The notes beneath the pieces were generated by a model, which saw only the letters and a list, made by a program, of their open reading frames with translations, ran no database searches and was not told the DNA's origin. Shown here one piece after another: positions 1 through 8,699 of a stretch of 34,939 bases of DNA. Where the stretch lies: NCBI GenBank assembly GCA_021781335.1, contig JAJXXA010000121.1, positions 1 to 34,939 on the forward strand. The letters run 5' to 3'. The translations under genes were made by a program, and so were the position numbers. Positions within the stretch are counted from its first letter, which is position 1. Each line of letters begins with the position of its first letter. The DNA comes from Actinomycetes bacterium. GTDB taxonomy: Bacteria > Actinomycetota > Acidimicrobiia > Acidimicrobiales > RAAP-2.

Positions 1-29
1 GGACGACTTTGGAAGGGCGAACTAGCTTC

Positions 30-881
30 GTGCGCATCGATGAGATGTTGCGCGCGGGTACGACGCACTCGTTCGAGTTCTTTCCGCCCAAGTCCGACGA
101 CGAGGCGCTACGGCTTGAGCGGACGCTTAGTGAACTCACGCCCCTGCACCCCTCGTTCGTTTCGGTGACCTATCGAGGGGGCAGCGCGTCGCGCCAGCGT
201 ACTTTCGATCTGGTCACCCGCATTCAGCGCGGTGGCGCAATGACGGCCATGGCGCACTTGATCTGCGTGGGTCATAGTCGCGCAGAGATGCGCGACATCT
301 TGAAGAACTATCTCGACGCGGGCGTCACCAACGTCATGGCGCTCGGTGGCGACATCCCTGACGACCCGGACCTGGTCGCTTCTGAGTTCTCGCACGCAAT
401 CGACCTTGTGGAGTTGGCGCGCGAGGTGGGGGACTTCTCCATTGGCGTGGCGGCCCACCCCCAAGGACACCCTCGTTCAAAGGACCTCGCGTCCGACCGG
501 CATTTCTTGGCCACGAAGTTGGCGCTCGCGGACTTTGCGGTGACCCAGTTCTTTTTCGAGCTCGACGAGTGGGTGCGACTCGTGCACGAGTTGGGTGAGC
601 TGGGCGTGGAGAAGCCGGTGTTGCCGGGCATCATGCCCGTCACCACCTTGAGCGGCATAGAGCGCATGGCCGCCATGGGCGCGCGCGTGCCCTCATCGCT
701 CGTTACCCGCCTGGAATGTGCGCATCTCAACGGTGGGGCACCCGCAGTTCGAAGCGAGGGTATCAAAGCGGCGGTCGAGCTCTGTCGAGAGTTACTCCAA
801 TCTGCGGCCCCCGGTCTTCACTTCTATACGCTCAATCAGTCCACGGCAACGCGCGAAATCTACGCTGAACTCTTTTCATAG
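30..881 (+). CDS. metF: 5,10-methylenetetrahydrofolate reductase (MetF)
   Basis: Reduces 5,10-methylene-THF to 5-methyl-THF, the methyl donor for methionine synthesis, in the cytoplasm with FAD. The N-terminal SFEFFPPK motif is the family hallmark; the TYRGG segment, MAHLICVGHSR, the NVMALGGD segment and the IGVAAHPQGHP segment follow in the usual order, and the total of about 283 residues suits a bacterial MetF. The start is uncertain. The frame is open to the left edge, with possible starts TTG at 9, GTG at 30 and ATG at 45. GTG 30 is preferred because it gives the typical VRIDEMLRAG beginning, and a GGAAGGG stretch lies upstream at 11-17, although rather far away. It is followed after 66 bp by icd, which seems to have its own promoter. 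Confidence 0.93.
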   Translation: MRIDEMLRAGTTHSFEFFPPKSDDEALRLERTLSELTPLHPSFVSVTYRGGSASRQRTFDLVTRIQRGGAMTAMAHLICVGHSRAEMRDILKNYLDAGVTNVMALGGDIPDDPDLVASEFSHAIDLVELAREVGDFSIGVAAHPQGHPRSKDLASDRHFLATKLALADFAVTQFFFELDEWVRLVHELGELGVEKPVLPGIMPVTTLSGIERMAAMGARVPSSLVTRLECAHLNGGAPAVRSEGIKAAVELCRELLQSAAPGLHFYTLNQSTATREIYAELFS

Positions 882-934
882 ATCTCTCAGGTTCAGGGGC
901 CTTTGACCCTAAAAAATGGCTCCCGATTTGGTCA

Positions 935-940
935 TATGAT
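935..940 (+). promoter_or_regulatory. Candidate -10 element of icd (leaderless)
   Basis: TATGAT lies exactly 7 nt before the ATG at 948 and there is no Shine-Dalgarno sequence between them, so transcription would start at or next to the start codon. No good -35 is visible at the normal distance; the nearby TTGACC at 903-908 is 26 bp away, too far. Inference from spacing only. Confidence 0.5.
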
Positions 941-947
941 GAACTTC

Positions 948-2144
948 ATGGCTGAGAAAATCACAATGAGCGCCTCTGGCGTATTGAACGTTCCAACGAA
1001 CCCGATCATCCCATTCATCGAAGGCGATGGCACCGGAATCGACATATGGCCCGCGGCCAAGCTCGTGCTCGACACGGCGGCGAAGAAGCACGGCCACACC
1101 ATCGAATGGAAGGAAGTCCTCGCCGGAGAGAAAGCCTTCAACGAGACCGGTAACTGGTTGCCCGATGAGACGATCGCGGACTTTCGCGAGTACCTCATCG
1201 GCATCAAGGGCCCACTCACCACGCCGATCGGTGGGGGCTTTCGTTCGCTCAACGTCGCACTTCGTCAGATCTTGGACCTGTACGTCTGTCTTCGCCCGGT
1301 GCGCTGGTTCCAGGGCGTGCCCTCGCCGGTGAAGCACCCCGAACTGGTCGACATGGTGATCTTTCGAGAGAACACCGAGGACGTCTACGCGGGTCTCGAG
1401 CTCGAAGCGGGAACCCCCGACGCCGAGAAGCTGCGTTCATTCTTGAAGGAGTCCTACGGCTGGGACATTCGCGACATGAGCAGCATCGGCATCAAGCCGA
1501 TCTCCAAGATGGCCTCGGAGCGACTCATTCGTGCCGCGGTCAACTACGCCGTCGAGCACGGTCGTGAGTCGATCACCCTCGTCCACAAGGGCAACATCCA
1601 GAAGTTCACCGAGGGTTACTTCATGAAGTGGGGTTACGAACTCATCCGAAACGAGTTCTCCGACGTTGCGGTTGGTTGGGACGACTGTGGCGGCAAGCCC
1701 GGTTCGAAGATCCTCGTGAAGGACGTCATTGCCGACATCGCCTTGCAACAGGTGCTGACGCGTCCGGCGGAGATGGACGTCATCGCGACGACGAACCTCA
1801 ACGGTGACTACATGTCCGACGCCCTCGCGGCCCAGGTCGGTGGCATCGGCATCGCACCCGGAGCGAACATCAACTACGTGACCGGACACGGTATCTTCGA
1901 AGCCACCCACGGCACGGCGCCCAAGTACGCGGGTAAGGACGTCGTCAACCCCGGCTCGGTGCTCTTGTCGGGCGTGCTCATGTTCGAGCACCTCGGATGG
2001 ACCGAAGCGGCCAAGGACATCGTGCGCGCCCTCGAGGCGACGATCGGCGACAAGATCGTCACGTACGACTTCGCGCGCCAGATGCAAGGCGCGACCGAGG
2101 TCAAGTGCTCGGAGTTCGGTGCTGCTGTTGCGGAACGCCTGTAA
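948..2144 (+). CDS. icd: Isocitrate dehydrogenase, NADP-dependent
   Basis: TCA-cycle enzyme converting isocitrate to 2-oxoglutarate and CO2 with production of NADPH. The 398-residue protein is of the E. coli Icd type: [14 protein letters not shown] at the N terminus, the [12 protein letters not shown] segment followed by RSLNVALRQ (containing the serine that is phosphorylated in E. coli Icd), then LYVCLRP and [24 protein letters not shown] contains the Lys-Tyr pair that selects NADP. ATG 948 is chosen over upstream starts because [11 protein letters not shown] is a normal N terminus and a -10-like TATGAT sits 7 nt before it. An aceK kinase gene is not in the window. mdh follows after 24 bp and is probably co-transcribed, so two successive NAD(P)-linked TCA enzymes are made together. 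Confidence 0.96.
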   Translation: MAEKITMSASGVLNVPTNPIIPFIEGDGTGIDIWPAAKLVLDTAAKKHGHTIEWKEVLAGEKAFNETGNWLPDETIADFREYLIGIKGPLTTPIGGGFRSLNVALRQILDLYVCLRPVRWFQGVPSPVKHPELVDMVIFRENTEDVYAGLELEAGTPDAEKLRSFLKESYGWDIRDMSSIGIKPISKMASERLIRAAVNYAVEHGRESITLVHKGNIQKFTEGYFMKWGYELIRNEFSDVAVGWDDCGGKPGSKILVKDVIADIALQQVLTRPAEMDVIATTNLNGDYMSDALAAQVGGIGIAPGANINYVTGHGIFEATHGTAPKYAGKDVVNPGSVLLSGVLMFEHLGWTEAAKDIVRALEATIGDKIVTYDFARQMQGATEVKCSEFGAAVAERL

Positions 2145-2158
2145 TCAATCATCTCGAG

Positions 2159-2164
2159 AAGGAG
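2159..2164 (+). promoter_or_regulatory. Ribosome binding site of mdh
   Basis: AAGGAG lies 4 nt before the ATG at 2169. It fixes the mdh start and contrasts with the leaderless look of icd, as expected for the second gene of an operon. Confidence 0.8.
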
Positions 2165-2168
2165 AGTC

Positions 2169-3158
2169 ATGACCACCCCCGTCCACGTCACCGTGACCGG
2201 CGCCGCCGGCCAAATCGGTTACCAATTGCTGTTTCGCATCGCGTCGGGCCAGTTGCTCGGCCCTGACACGCCCGTCGTCCTTCGACTCCTTGAGATCGAG
2301 CCCGCGATGAAGGCCCTCGAGGGGGTCGTGATGGAGCTCGACGACTGCGCGTTCCCGCTGCTCGCGGGCATCGAGGCGACGAGCAATCTCGATACCGCCT
2401 TCACGAACACGTCCTGGGCTCTGCTCGTGGGTTCGATCCCACGAAAGGCCGGCATGGAGCGAAGTGACCTGCTCAACGTGAATGGCGGCATCTTCAAGCC
2501 CCAAGGGCGCGCCATCGCGGCGAACGCGTCGAGCGACGTGCGGATATTGGTGGTGGGCAACCCTTGCAACACCAACTGTCTCATCGCTCGCTCCAATGCC
2601 ACTGAAGTGCCCGAGGACCGCTGGTTCGCCATGACGCGCCTCGACCAGAACCGCGCCGAGACCCAGCTCGCGAAGAAGGCGAGTCAGCCGGTGAAGGACG
2701 TGAAGAACCTGGCGATCTGGGGTAACCACTCCTCGACACAGTTTCCCGACTTCGCCAACGCCACCATCGCGGGGACTGCGGTGCCTGAGGTGATCTCGGA
2801 CCACGACTGGTTGCGCGGAGACTTCATCACCACCGTGCAAAAGCGCGGGGCCGCGATCATCGAGGCGCGTGGCGCGAGTTCTGCGGCGTCGGCTGCGAAC
2901 GCGGCGATCGACACCGTGGCCGGACTGGTGAACGCGACGTCCGACGACGACTGTGTGTCGGTGGGCGTGACGAGCCACGGTGAGTACGGCGTGCCCGAGG
3001 GACTCACCTTCGGTTTCCCGGTGAGCTCAGACGGTCGAGGTTCCTGGAAGGTGAAAGAGGGCTTCGCGATCGACGACTTCGCCGCCGAGCGCATCAAGGT
3101 GACGACCGACGAACTCTTGGGCGAGCGCGACGACGTACGCGCACTCGGTCTCATCTAA
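2169..3158 (+). CDS. mdh: Malate dehydrogenase (cytosolic type)
   Basis: Oxidises malate to oxaloacetate with NAD in the TCA cycle. The 329-residue protein begins [19 protein letters not shown], the Rossmann dinucleotide-binding loop. [18 protein letters not shown] carries substrate-binding arginines, [10 protein letters not shown] and TRLDQNRA follow, and [13 protein letters not shown] contains the catalytic histidine. Length and motifs match the actinobacterial/cytosolic MDH clade rather than the LDH-like bacterial clade. A strong ribosome binding site precedes the ATG, and the gene is 24 bp downstream of icd, so an icd-mdh operon is likely. No clear terminator is seen in the 87 bp after it. 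Confidence 0.96.
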   Translation: MTTPVHVTVTGAAGQIGYQLLFRIASGQLLGPDTPVVLRLLEIEPAMKALEGVVMELDDCAFPLLAGIEATSNLDTAFTNTSWALLVGSIPRKAGMERSDLLNVNGGIFKPQGRAIAANASSDVRILVVGNPCNTNCLIARSNATEVPEDRWFAMTRLDQNRAETQLAKKASQPVKDVKNLAIWGNHSSTQFPDFANATIAGTAVPEVISDHDWLRGDFITTVQKRGAAIIEARGASSAASAANAAIDTVAGLVNATSDDDCVSVGVTSHGEYGVPEGLTFGFPVSSDGRGSWKVKEGFAIDDFAAERIKVTTDELLGERDDVRALGLI

Positions 3159-3233
3159 CGCTTGTAACCAACATTTTCAACGGTCTCGTGACTTTGGGAC
3201 CTTTGGCTCTATAGGGTTTTGCTGGTTCATCTC

Positions 3234-3239
3234 TAGATT
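3234..3239 (+). promoter_or_regulatory. Candidate -10 element, leaderless start at 3246
   Basis: TAGATT lies 6 nt before the ATG at 3246 with no Shine-Dalgarno sequence between. It has the same geometry as the elements before icd, the SCO6745-family gene and the hydrolase at 29216. Confidence 0.45.
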
Positions 3240-3245
3240 GGCACG

Positions 3246-3749
3246 ATGGCGAAGGTTGACGTTCCAGACGAGAATGAGGGCAAGCGAAGCCCCATCTTCA
3301 TTCAAGACTTTGCCGACATCGAGCGACCCTTCAGTGAGGTCCAGGACCGATTCGCCGGGGCGAGTGAATGGTTGTCGCCGCTCGCGAGCGAGGCGAGTGA
3401 GGACGGGGAGGCGCTGCGCATGCGTATCGGACCCTCCTGGTCCGCCGGCCTCGTGACGCGTGAGGTGAGCGTCACGCTCGGCCCGTCACGCAGTCGTGGT
3501 GACGCGGTGTCGCGTTCGCTCGCGTGGCGCGCGAGCGAACTTCAGTCGTTGTTCCCCTTGCTCGAGGGCGACATCGAACTCGCGCCCATTGGTGAAGACG
3601 GTTGTCGGATCTCGTTGGCGGTGGTCTACACGCCACCGCTCGGTGGGTTGGGCGCACGCGTGGACCGGGCGCTGCTGCACCGGGTCGCGGCGTCGACGGT
3701 GCGTTCTTTCGTCTCGAAGGTCGCGCTCAATCTTGAGCGTTCACACTGA
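3246..3749 (+). CDS. Conserved-looking small protein, possible SRPBCC fold
   Basis: I do not recognise this 167-residue protein with certainty. It has no signal peptide or membrane segment. The alternation of predicted strands (ALRMRIGPSW, REVSVTLGPS, GDIELAPIGEDGCRISLAVVY) and a long C-terminal helix (GARVDRALLHRVAASTVRSFV) would fit a START/SRPBCC-type ligand-binding fold, but no diagnostic residue supports a function. Codon use is like its neighbours, so it is probably a real gene. A leaderless-type -10 element precedes the ATG. Its 3' end overlaps the stop of the convergent GGDEF-EAL gene by 9 bp. Confidence 0.75.
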   Translation: MAKVDVPDENEGKRSPIFIQDFADIERPFSEVQDRFAGASEWLSPLASEASEDGEALRMRIGPSWSAGLVTREVSVTLGPSRSRGDAVSRSLAWRASELQSLFPLLEGDIELAPIGEDGCRISLAVVYTPPLGGLGARVDRALLHRVAASTVRSFVSKVALNLERSH

Positions 3750-6446
3750 GTCGTCGAGGTGCCACTGAAGTGGACCACCATCGATGATGCCCGCTACCTC
3801 TTCTGCGGGCACCGCGGGTGCGAACAAGAACCCTTGACCTAGTTCGCAGCCGAAGTCACGTAGTTGCTCGAGTTGCTCGCGCGTCTCGATTCCCTCGGCG
3901 AGCATGGTGTTATCGAGTTTTCGTCCAAGCGCGATGATGGCTTCGAGGAGTGACTCGCTGCGCTCGCTCGAATAGGTGGTGCAGACGAAGGACTGGTCGA
4001 TCTTGATGATGCGCGGATTGAGTACGCCCAGGTAGGCCAGCGATGAGTAACCCGTCCCGAAGTCGTCGAGCGCGAAGTCGACCCCGAGACGATTGAGTCG
4101 CCCGAGCACGCTCGAGGTCTCGGCGACGTCGAGCAACATGACGCTTTCGGTGATCTCGATGACGAGGCGCTCGGGCGCGAGGCCGCTCATGGTGAGGGCC
4201 GACTCGATCTTCGCCCCGAGGGCCTCGTCTTGGAACTGGCGCGCGGAGAGGTTCACCGACACGAAAGGCGCGTTGTTTCGAGAGCCGGTGGAGGTCCACG
4301 TACTAGCGGCGGTCACTGCCTGATTGAGCGCGAAGATCCCGAGGTCGAAGATGAGCTCGCTCTGCTCGGCGAGGGGGATGAACACCTCGGGTAGCACCTC
4401 GCCGCGCTCGGGGTGGTCCCAGCGCATCAGCGCCTCGAAGCCGACGATCTCGCCGGTGTCGAGACGGACAATGGGTTGGAAGTGCATGGCGAGCGCGCCC
4501 TCGGCGAGGGCGCGGCGCAGATCCTGAACCATCTCGAAGTGACCGGCGAGTTGCTCGCGCATGGCTGGCCTGAACAACACGTACTTGTTCTTGCCCTGGC
4601 GCTTGGCTTCGTAGAGGGCGACGTCGGCGTTCTGGATGAATTCCTCGACGCCGACGTCGTCGCCGTTGAAGATGCTCATCCCGATGCTCGCGTGCTGCTC
4701 GACGGTGACCTCGTCGATGGTGAAGGGTTCGACGAGCACGGCGAGCAGGCGACGGGCCAGCGTCTCGGCTTCGATCTCGGTCTCGATGCCTTCGGCCAAG
4801 TAAAGGAACTCGTCGCCCCCGAATCGGCAGAGCGTGTCGGTCGTGCGCGTGACGCTGTGCAGGCGGTGCGCCGCAGCGATGAGCATCTGGTCACCCATGA
4901 CGTGACCGAAGGCGTCATTCACCGCCTTGAAATCGTCGAGGTCGAGGATGAGTACGACACCCATGCCGCCTTGGCGCATGATGCGCTGGTGGGCCTGCTC
5001 GAGTCGGTCTCCGAACAGGGCGCGGTTGGCGAGACCGGTAAGGGGGTCGTGCAGGGCCTGGTGCGAGAGTTGGGAGGTGAGTTGACGCTCCTCGGTGACG
5101 TCGCGCTCGGAGAAGACGTAGTAGAGAATGTTGCCGTCCGCGTCGCGCGCCGGGGTGCGCGACACCTCGCTATAGATGATGTGGCCGTCTTTTCGCAGGT
5201 ATCGCTTGGTGTAGCGCAATTGGTCGAGTGTGCCCGACTGGCTGTGGTGCAGTGAGCCCTCGGTGATGCCGATGTCCTCGGGGTAGGTGAACTGCTTGGA
5301 GTCCTTGCCAATGAGTTCTTCGCGGGAGTATCCGATCATCTTGCAGAACGCGTCGTTGGCGGCGGTCAACTTGTCGTCGAGATCAGAGAAGACCATGGGC
5401 GACATGTTGTCCTCGAAGGCCACCCGGAACCTGATCTCGGAGTCGGTCAGTGCGCGTTCGCGCTCGGCCAAGGTGTTGAACGCCTCCTTGGTCTCTTCGA
5501 GCGCCTGGGCGGTGCGTTCGAGTGCGCGCACGTGCGAGATGATGAGCTCCACCTCTTTCGCGATCACCTCGAGCCCCGAGGTCGTTATCTCGTCGAACTG
5601 GTTGACGTGGCGGTGATAGATCGAGAGCACGGCGTTGCTGTCGTCGGGCTTGAAGGGGATGGCGATGGTGGAACCGAGGTTGTAGTTCGTCGCTCGAAGC
5701 CGCCACGCCGGCGTGAGCGCGTTGGCCAGGAGGTCGTCGATGACCTTGGTGCGGCCATCGTGCAGGGCGACCCCCGTGTGCCCCCATCCGCTCTGGGCAC
5801 CACCCCACCATTCGTCCATGTCGTCGTAGAGGTACCCCGTCTCGCCCGCGGCGCAGCTGACCTCGATGCCCTGGTCATTGGACGACGACGCGACCCCGAT
5901 CCACGCCAATGCGTAGTCGCCGTGCTCGACGAGGGCGTTGCACAAGCGTTGGTGCGCGTCGGTCTCGGTCGCGGCGCTCAGCACCTCACGGCTCACTTCT
6001 GCGAGCAACAAGAGCAATCGCTCGCGCTGGACTCGGCTCGTGATGTCGACGAAAGACGAGACCACGACGCGGTAGCCGTTTTCGAGCTCGACCGGGTGAG
6101 AGTTGACCGAGAGCCATCGTCGAGACTGACCGGCCACCTCGATTCCTTCGATCACCCCGGAACTCGTGACGCCCGAGCGCAATGCGGCGATGCTCGGACG
6201 TTCCTCGAGTGGGAACGGTGATCCGTCCTCGCGAATCACGTTCCACGAGGAGTCGATGGACCTCATCCCGACGAGTTGTTCACCGGTCACGCCGAGCAGG
6301 CTCGTAGCCGCGGCGTTGTAATCGAGGATGACGCCGTCTTCACCCTGGAGGACAATGCCCGCGGCCATTGAGTTGAGGACTCGTTCAGAGACGAGGAGGC
6401 GTTGGAGTTCGCCGACGTGGATCAGCTCCAGGTGTGCATCGGCCAT
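3741..6446 (-). CDS. PAS-GAF-PAS-GGDEF-EAL cyclic-di-GMP protein
   Basis: Soluble 901-residue signalling protein predicted to make and/or break the second messenger c-di-GMP. Domains in order: PAS (about 20-138), GAF-like (about 142-308), short coiled coil (310-335), PAS (335-455), GGDEF (460-625), EAL (640-890). The cyclase motif GGDEF is intact at 543-547. RTTD at 534-537 stands five residues before it and fits an allosteric inhibitory I-site. The EAL domain keeps FEALMRWDHP, VSVNLSAR, VIEITESV, DDFGTGYSS, KIDQSF and the final GQGFLFAPAVP, so both activities look possible. There are no transmembrane helices, so the signal is cytoplasmic, perhaps redox, gas or a small ligand sensed by PAS/GAF. 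A G-rich ribosome binding site (GGGAGGGGGG) lies just before the ATG. It is monocistronic and convergent with the small gene at 3246. Confidence 0.95.
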   Translation of the reverse strand: MADAHLELIHVGELQRLLVSERVLNSMAAGIVLQGEDGVILDYNAAATSLLGVTGEQLVGMRSIDSSWNVIREDGSPFPLEERPSIAALRSGVTSSGVIEGIEVAGQSRRWLSVNSHPVELENGYRVVVSSFVDITSRVQRERLLLLLAEVSREVLSAATETDAHQRLCNALVEHGDYALAWIGVASSSNDQGIEVSCAAGETGYLYDDMDEWWGGAQSGWGHTGVALHDGRTKVIDDLLANALTPAWRLRATNYNLGSTIAIPFKPDDSNAVLSIYHRHVNQFDEITTSGLEVIAKEVELIISHVRALERTAQALEETKEAFNTLAERERALTDSEIRFRVAFEDNMSPMVFSDLDDKLTAANDAFCKMIGYSREELIGKDSKQFTYPEDIGITEGSLHHSQSGTLDQLRYTKRYLRKDGHIIYSEVSRTPARDADGNILYYVFSERDVTEERQLTSQLSHQALHDPLTGLANRALFGDRLEQAHQRIMRQGGMGVVLILDLDDFKAVNDAFGHVMGDQMLIAAAHRLHSVTRTTDTLCRFGGDEFLYLAEGIETEIEAETLARRLLAVLVEPFTIDEVTVEQHASIGMSIFNGDDVGVEEFIQNADVALYEAKRQGKNKYVLFRPAMREQLAGHFEMVQDLRRALAEGALAMHFQPIVRLDTGEIVGFEALMRWDHPERGEVLPEVFIPLAEQSELIFDLGIFALNQAVTAASTWTSTGSRNNAPFVSVNLSARQFQDEALGAKIESALTMSGLAPERLVIEITESVMLLDVAETSSVLGRLNRLGVDFALDDFGTGYSSLAYLGVLNPRIIKIDQSFVCTTYSSERSESLLEAIIALGRKLDNTMLAEGIETREQLEQLRDFGCELGQGFLFAPAVPAEEVAGIIDGGPLQWHLDDSV

Positions 6447-6636
6447 CGAACCCCCCTCCCAGATCGCGCTAACTCACGGGTAGGTGAAGTATTGCACCAC
6501 TTTTGAGTACCTCGGCGCAGGTCCTCGACCTTATCTCTGCCAACGTTAATGGTCTGGCGAGCCATTGCCACGAATCAGGTCACACTTGGGTTGTTCGCTG
6601 CAGCTTCACGCGTGCGATCATGCGCGGTGGTGACAC

Positions 6637-7605
6637 TTATTCGGCGTTCAAATCGCTCGGGTGCCCGAGGAGGTGACTCATCAACTGCGACAGACTCGCC
6701 ACCGCGACGCAGGTGACACTGTCAGCGGCACCGTAGTAGATGTGCAGCGTGTCGCCGTCGTCGCGCAAGATCCACCCGCAGGGGAAGACGACGCCCGGCA
6801 CGTCGCCGTTCTGCTCGTAGTCGGCGCGTGGTCCGAGTATCCATTCGCTGCCCCTCGCGAGGACCTTGGAGGGGTCGTCACGGTCGAGCAGTGCGAGTCC
6901 CACTCGATAGATCGATCCCGATGCGGTGACGCGTACGCCGTGATATCCGATCAGCCAACCGTCGGCGGTGAGCAGCGGCGGGGGACCGAGGCCGATCTTG
7001 TTCGCGTCCCACGAGCCACCGTGTTTGGCGGCGAGTAAGACCCGCGCGTCGCCCCAGTAGCGAAGGTCGGGACTGTAGGAGAGCCAGATGTGCTTACCCA
7101 TCTCGGTCATCGATGGCACCGGTCGGTGCAACAGGGCCCAGCGGCCGTCGAACATCATGGGAAAAAGTGCGGCATCCTTGTCCTCGGGCTGTTGGAGCAC
7201 ACCCATGCGCTGCCACGTGACGAAGTCCTTGGTTTTGGCGAGACTCACGAGCGGCCCGTAGGCGGAGTACGCGACGTAGACCACGAAGTATTCGTCGTTG
7301 ATGCGCGTGATCCTCGGGTCCTCTATTCCCCAGCGTTCTTGTGGGGTATCGGTGAGTGGTTCGAGCCCTCGGCTGAAATCGATCTCCCAATTGGTGAGAC
7401 CGTCGTCGCTCGTCGCCACCACCAGTGACGAGATGCCCGTTCGGTGCTCGACGCGTAACAACAACAGTGTGCGCCCCTCAAAGACGGTGGCGCCGGGATT
7501 GAAGACGGCGTTCACCGTGTGGGGGAAGTCGGCCGCACAGATGATCGGGTTGCCCTCGAAGCGGTGAAAGAGTTCAGTTCGTTCGGTGCGAGGTGACATG
7601 ATCAT
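6637..7605 (-). CDS. GH130-family glycoside phosphorylase/hydrolase (first copy)
   Basis: A 322-residue five-bladed beta-propeller enzyme of the GH130 (PF04041) family, whose characterised members cleave beta-mannosides, mostly by phosphorolysis to mannose-1-phosphate. Seen here: FNPGATVF, LLRVEHRTG, IEDPRIT (the Asp is probably the general acid), KDAALFP and LLHRPV (Lys and His that contact phosphate in phosphorylase members), then GPPPLLTADGWLIGYHG and YYGAADSVTCVA. Retention of the basic residues favours a phosphorylase over a hydrolase, but this is inference. Start: ATG 7605 with ATG 7599 as alternative; a TAAGAA element lies 7 nt upstream of 7605. There is no signal peptide, so the substrate is cytoplasmic. 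It is divergent from a second GH130 gene across 98 bp. Confidence 0.9.
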   Translation of the reverse strand: MIMSPRTERTELFHRFEGNPIICAADFPHTVNAVFNPGATVFEGRTLLLLRVEHRTGISSLVVATSDDGLTNWEIDFSRGLEPLTDTPQERWGIEDPRITRINDEYFVVYVAYSAYGPLVSLAKTKDFVTWQRMGVLQQPEDKDAALFPMMFDGRWALLHRPVPSMTEMGKHIWLSYSPDLRYWGDARVLLAAKHGGSWDANKIGLGPPPLLTADGWLIGYHGVRVTASGSIYRVGLALLDRDDPSKVLARGSEWILGPRADYEQNGDVPGVVFPCGWILRDDGDTLHIYYGAADSVTCVAVASLSQLMSHLLGHPSDLNAE

Positions 7606-7703
7606 GCACGCTTTCTTACCAATAGACTTCTAGGCTCTGGATTTGATGGAGAAACAGGCCCCTTCGCCGCACGACACGCGAAGAGGAGTGGGAGGCGTGT
7701 GCG

Positions 7704-8699
7704 GTGAGTGGAGTGACGAGCGAAGGCAACGTTCGACGTATCGATCATCGCCCAATCGTTGAAGCGGGTTCGGTGCCCGGCTACGGCGCGGTGTTCAACG
7801 CCGGGCTCTTGCACCACGATGGCCAGTATCACCTCTTCGCGCGCGGCGTGCGCGAGGGGTACCGGCGAAACAATGGACCCGGACCCACGTTCCTCGACTA
7901 CATCTCGGACATTCTGGTCTTCACCTCGAGCGATGGGCGCACCTACGAATTCGCCTACGTCCTCGGACACGCCGGGACGCCCGACGTGCACTGTTTCGAA
8001 GACCCGCGCGTGCAGCGAATTGGTAGTGAGGGAAAAGAACGGATCGTGATGACCTACACGAACCTTCCCCCGCACGACAGCGGTGCACCGTGGCGTATTG
8101 GCGCGCACGAACTCGAGTACGACGGCCAGCGTTTTCATCTCGTCGAGGAGAGCGCCCAGTTGCTCGGTCCCGACGGGGTCGAGAACAAGGACGCGATCGT
8201 GTTCTCGCTTCGCGACGGGCGCGTCGCGCTGATCCACCGCATCCACCCCAACATGCAGTTGGCGGTGTTCGAGGACCTCGAGCATCTGTGGGGAGCGGGT
8301 GCGGAGTACTGGGACGAGTACATGGCCGACCTCGATGCGCATACGCTGCTTCGCCCGAGTCCTGGCGCACTGGGCATCGGTGCGGGCGCGCCCCCGGTCT
8401 TGACCGAGGACGGGCTGCTGCTCTTCTTTCACGAGCGTCGAGCGGACGGCGTCTACACCATGCGTGTCGCGCTGCTCGACAGCGAGACCGGGGAGCTCAA
8501 GAGCGAACTGCCATACCCGCTTCTCGTTCCCGAGCTCGAGTGGGAACGAGAGGGCGACGTCGACAACGTCGTGTTCGTCCAAGGGGCGCATCACACTGGA
8601 GACCACGTCTATCTCACCTACGGCGCGGCGGACAGCCACGTGGGTGCGGCGACCGCGAGCGTGAGTCATCTGCTCGAGGCCTTGCGAGAAGTAGCCTGA
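7704..8699 (+). CDS. GH130-family glycoside phosphorylase/hydrolase (second copy)
   Basis: A 331-residue cytoplasmic paralogue of the preceding GH130 protein. It shows AVFNAGLLHHDGQYHLFARG, CFEDPRVQRIG, NKDAIVFSLRDGR, ALIHRIHPNMQ, GAGAPPVLTEDGLLLFFH and LTYGAADSHVGAATAS. The EDPR, NKDA and HR positions match the catalytic Asp and likely phosphate-contacting Lys and His. It differs from the first copy around FARGVREGYRRN, in the substrate-binding blade, so the two probably act on different linkages or chain lengths. Start GTG 7704 is supported by GGGAGGCG about 6 nt upstream; GTG 7713 is an alternative. The 3' end overlaps the convergent barrel-protein gene by 34 bp. Confidence 0.9.
   Translation: MSGVTSEGNVRRIDHRPIVEAGSVPGYGAVFNAGLLHHDGQYHLFARGVREGYRRNNGPGPTFLDYISDILVFTSSDGRTYEFAYVLGHAGTPDVHCFEDPRVQRIGSEGKERIVMTYTNLPPHDSGAPWRIGAHELEYDGQRFHLVEESAQLLGPDGVENKDAIVFSLRDGRVALIHRIHPNMQLAVFEDLEHLWGAGAEYWDEYMADLDAHTLLRPSPGALGIGAGAPPVLTEDGLLLFFHERRADGVYTMRVALLDSETGELKSELPYPLLVPELEWEREGDVDNVVFVQGAHHTGDHVYLTYGAADSHVGAATASVSHLLEALREVA

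Noticed and set aside
903..908. TTGACC as -35 box for icd
   Set aside because: The distance of 26 bp to TATGAT is too long for a standard promoter.
2145..2978. A 277-codon minus-strand frame
   Set aside because: It is antisense to mdh, His/Arg-rich and without recognisable domains.
4413..5255. A 280-codon plus-strand frame
   Set aside because: It is antisense to the GGDEF-EAL gene; Glu/Val/Asp-rich shadow sequence.
7602..8669. A 355-codon minus-strand frame
   Set aside because: It lies opposite the second GH130 gene, which has clear motifs; the frame is a composition shadow.
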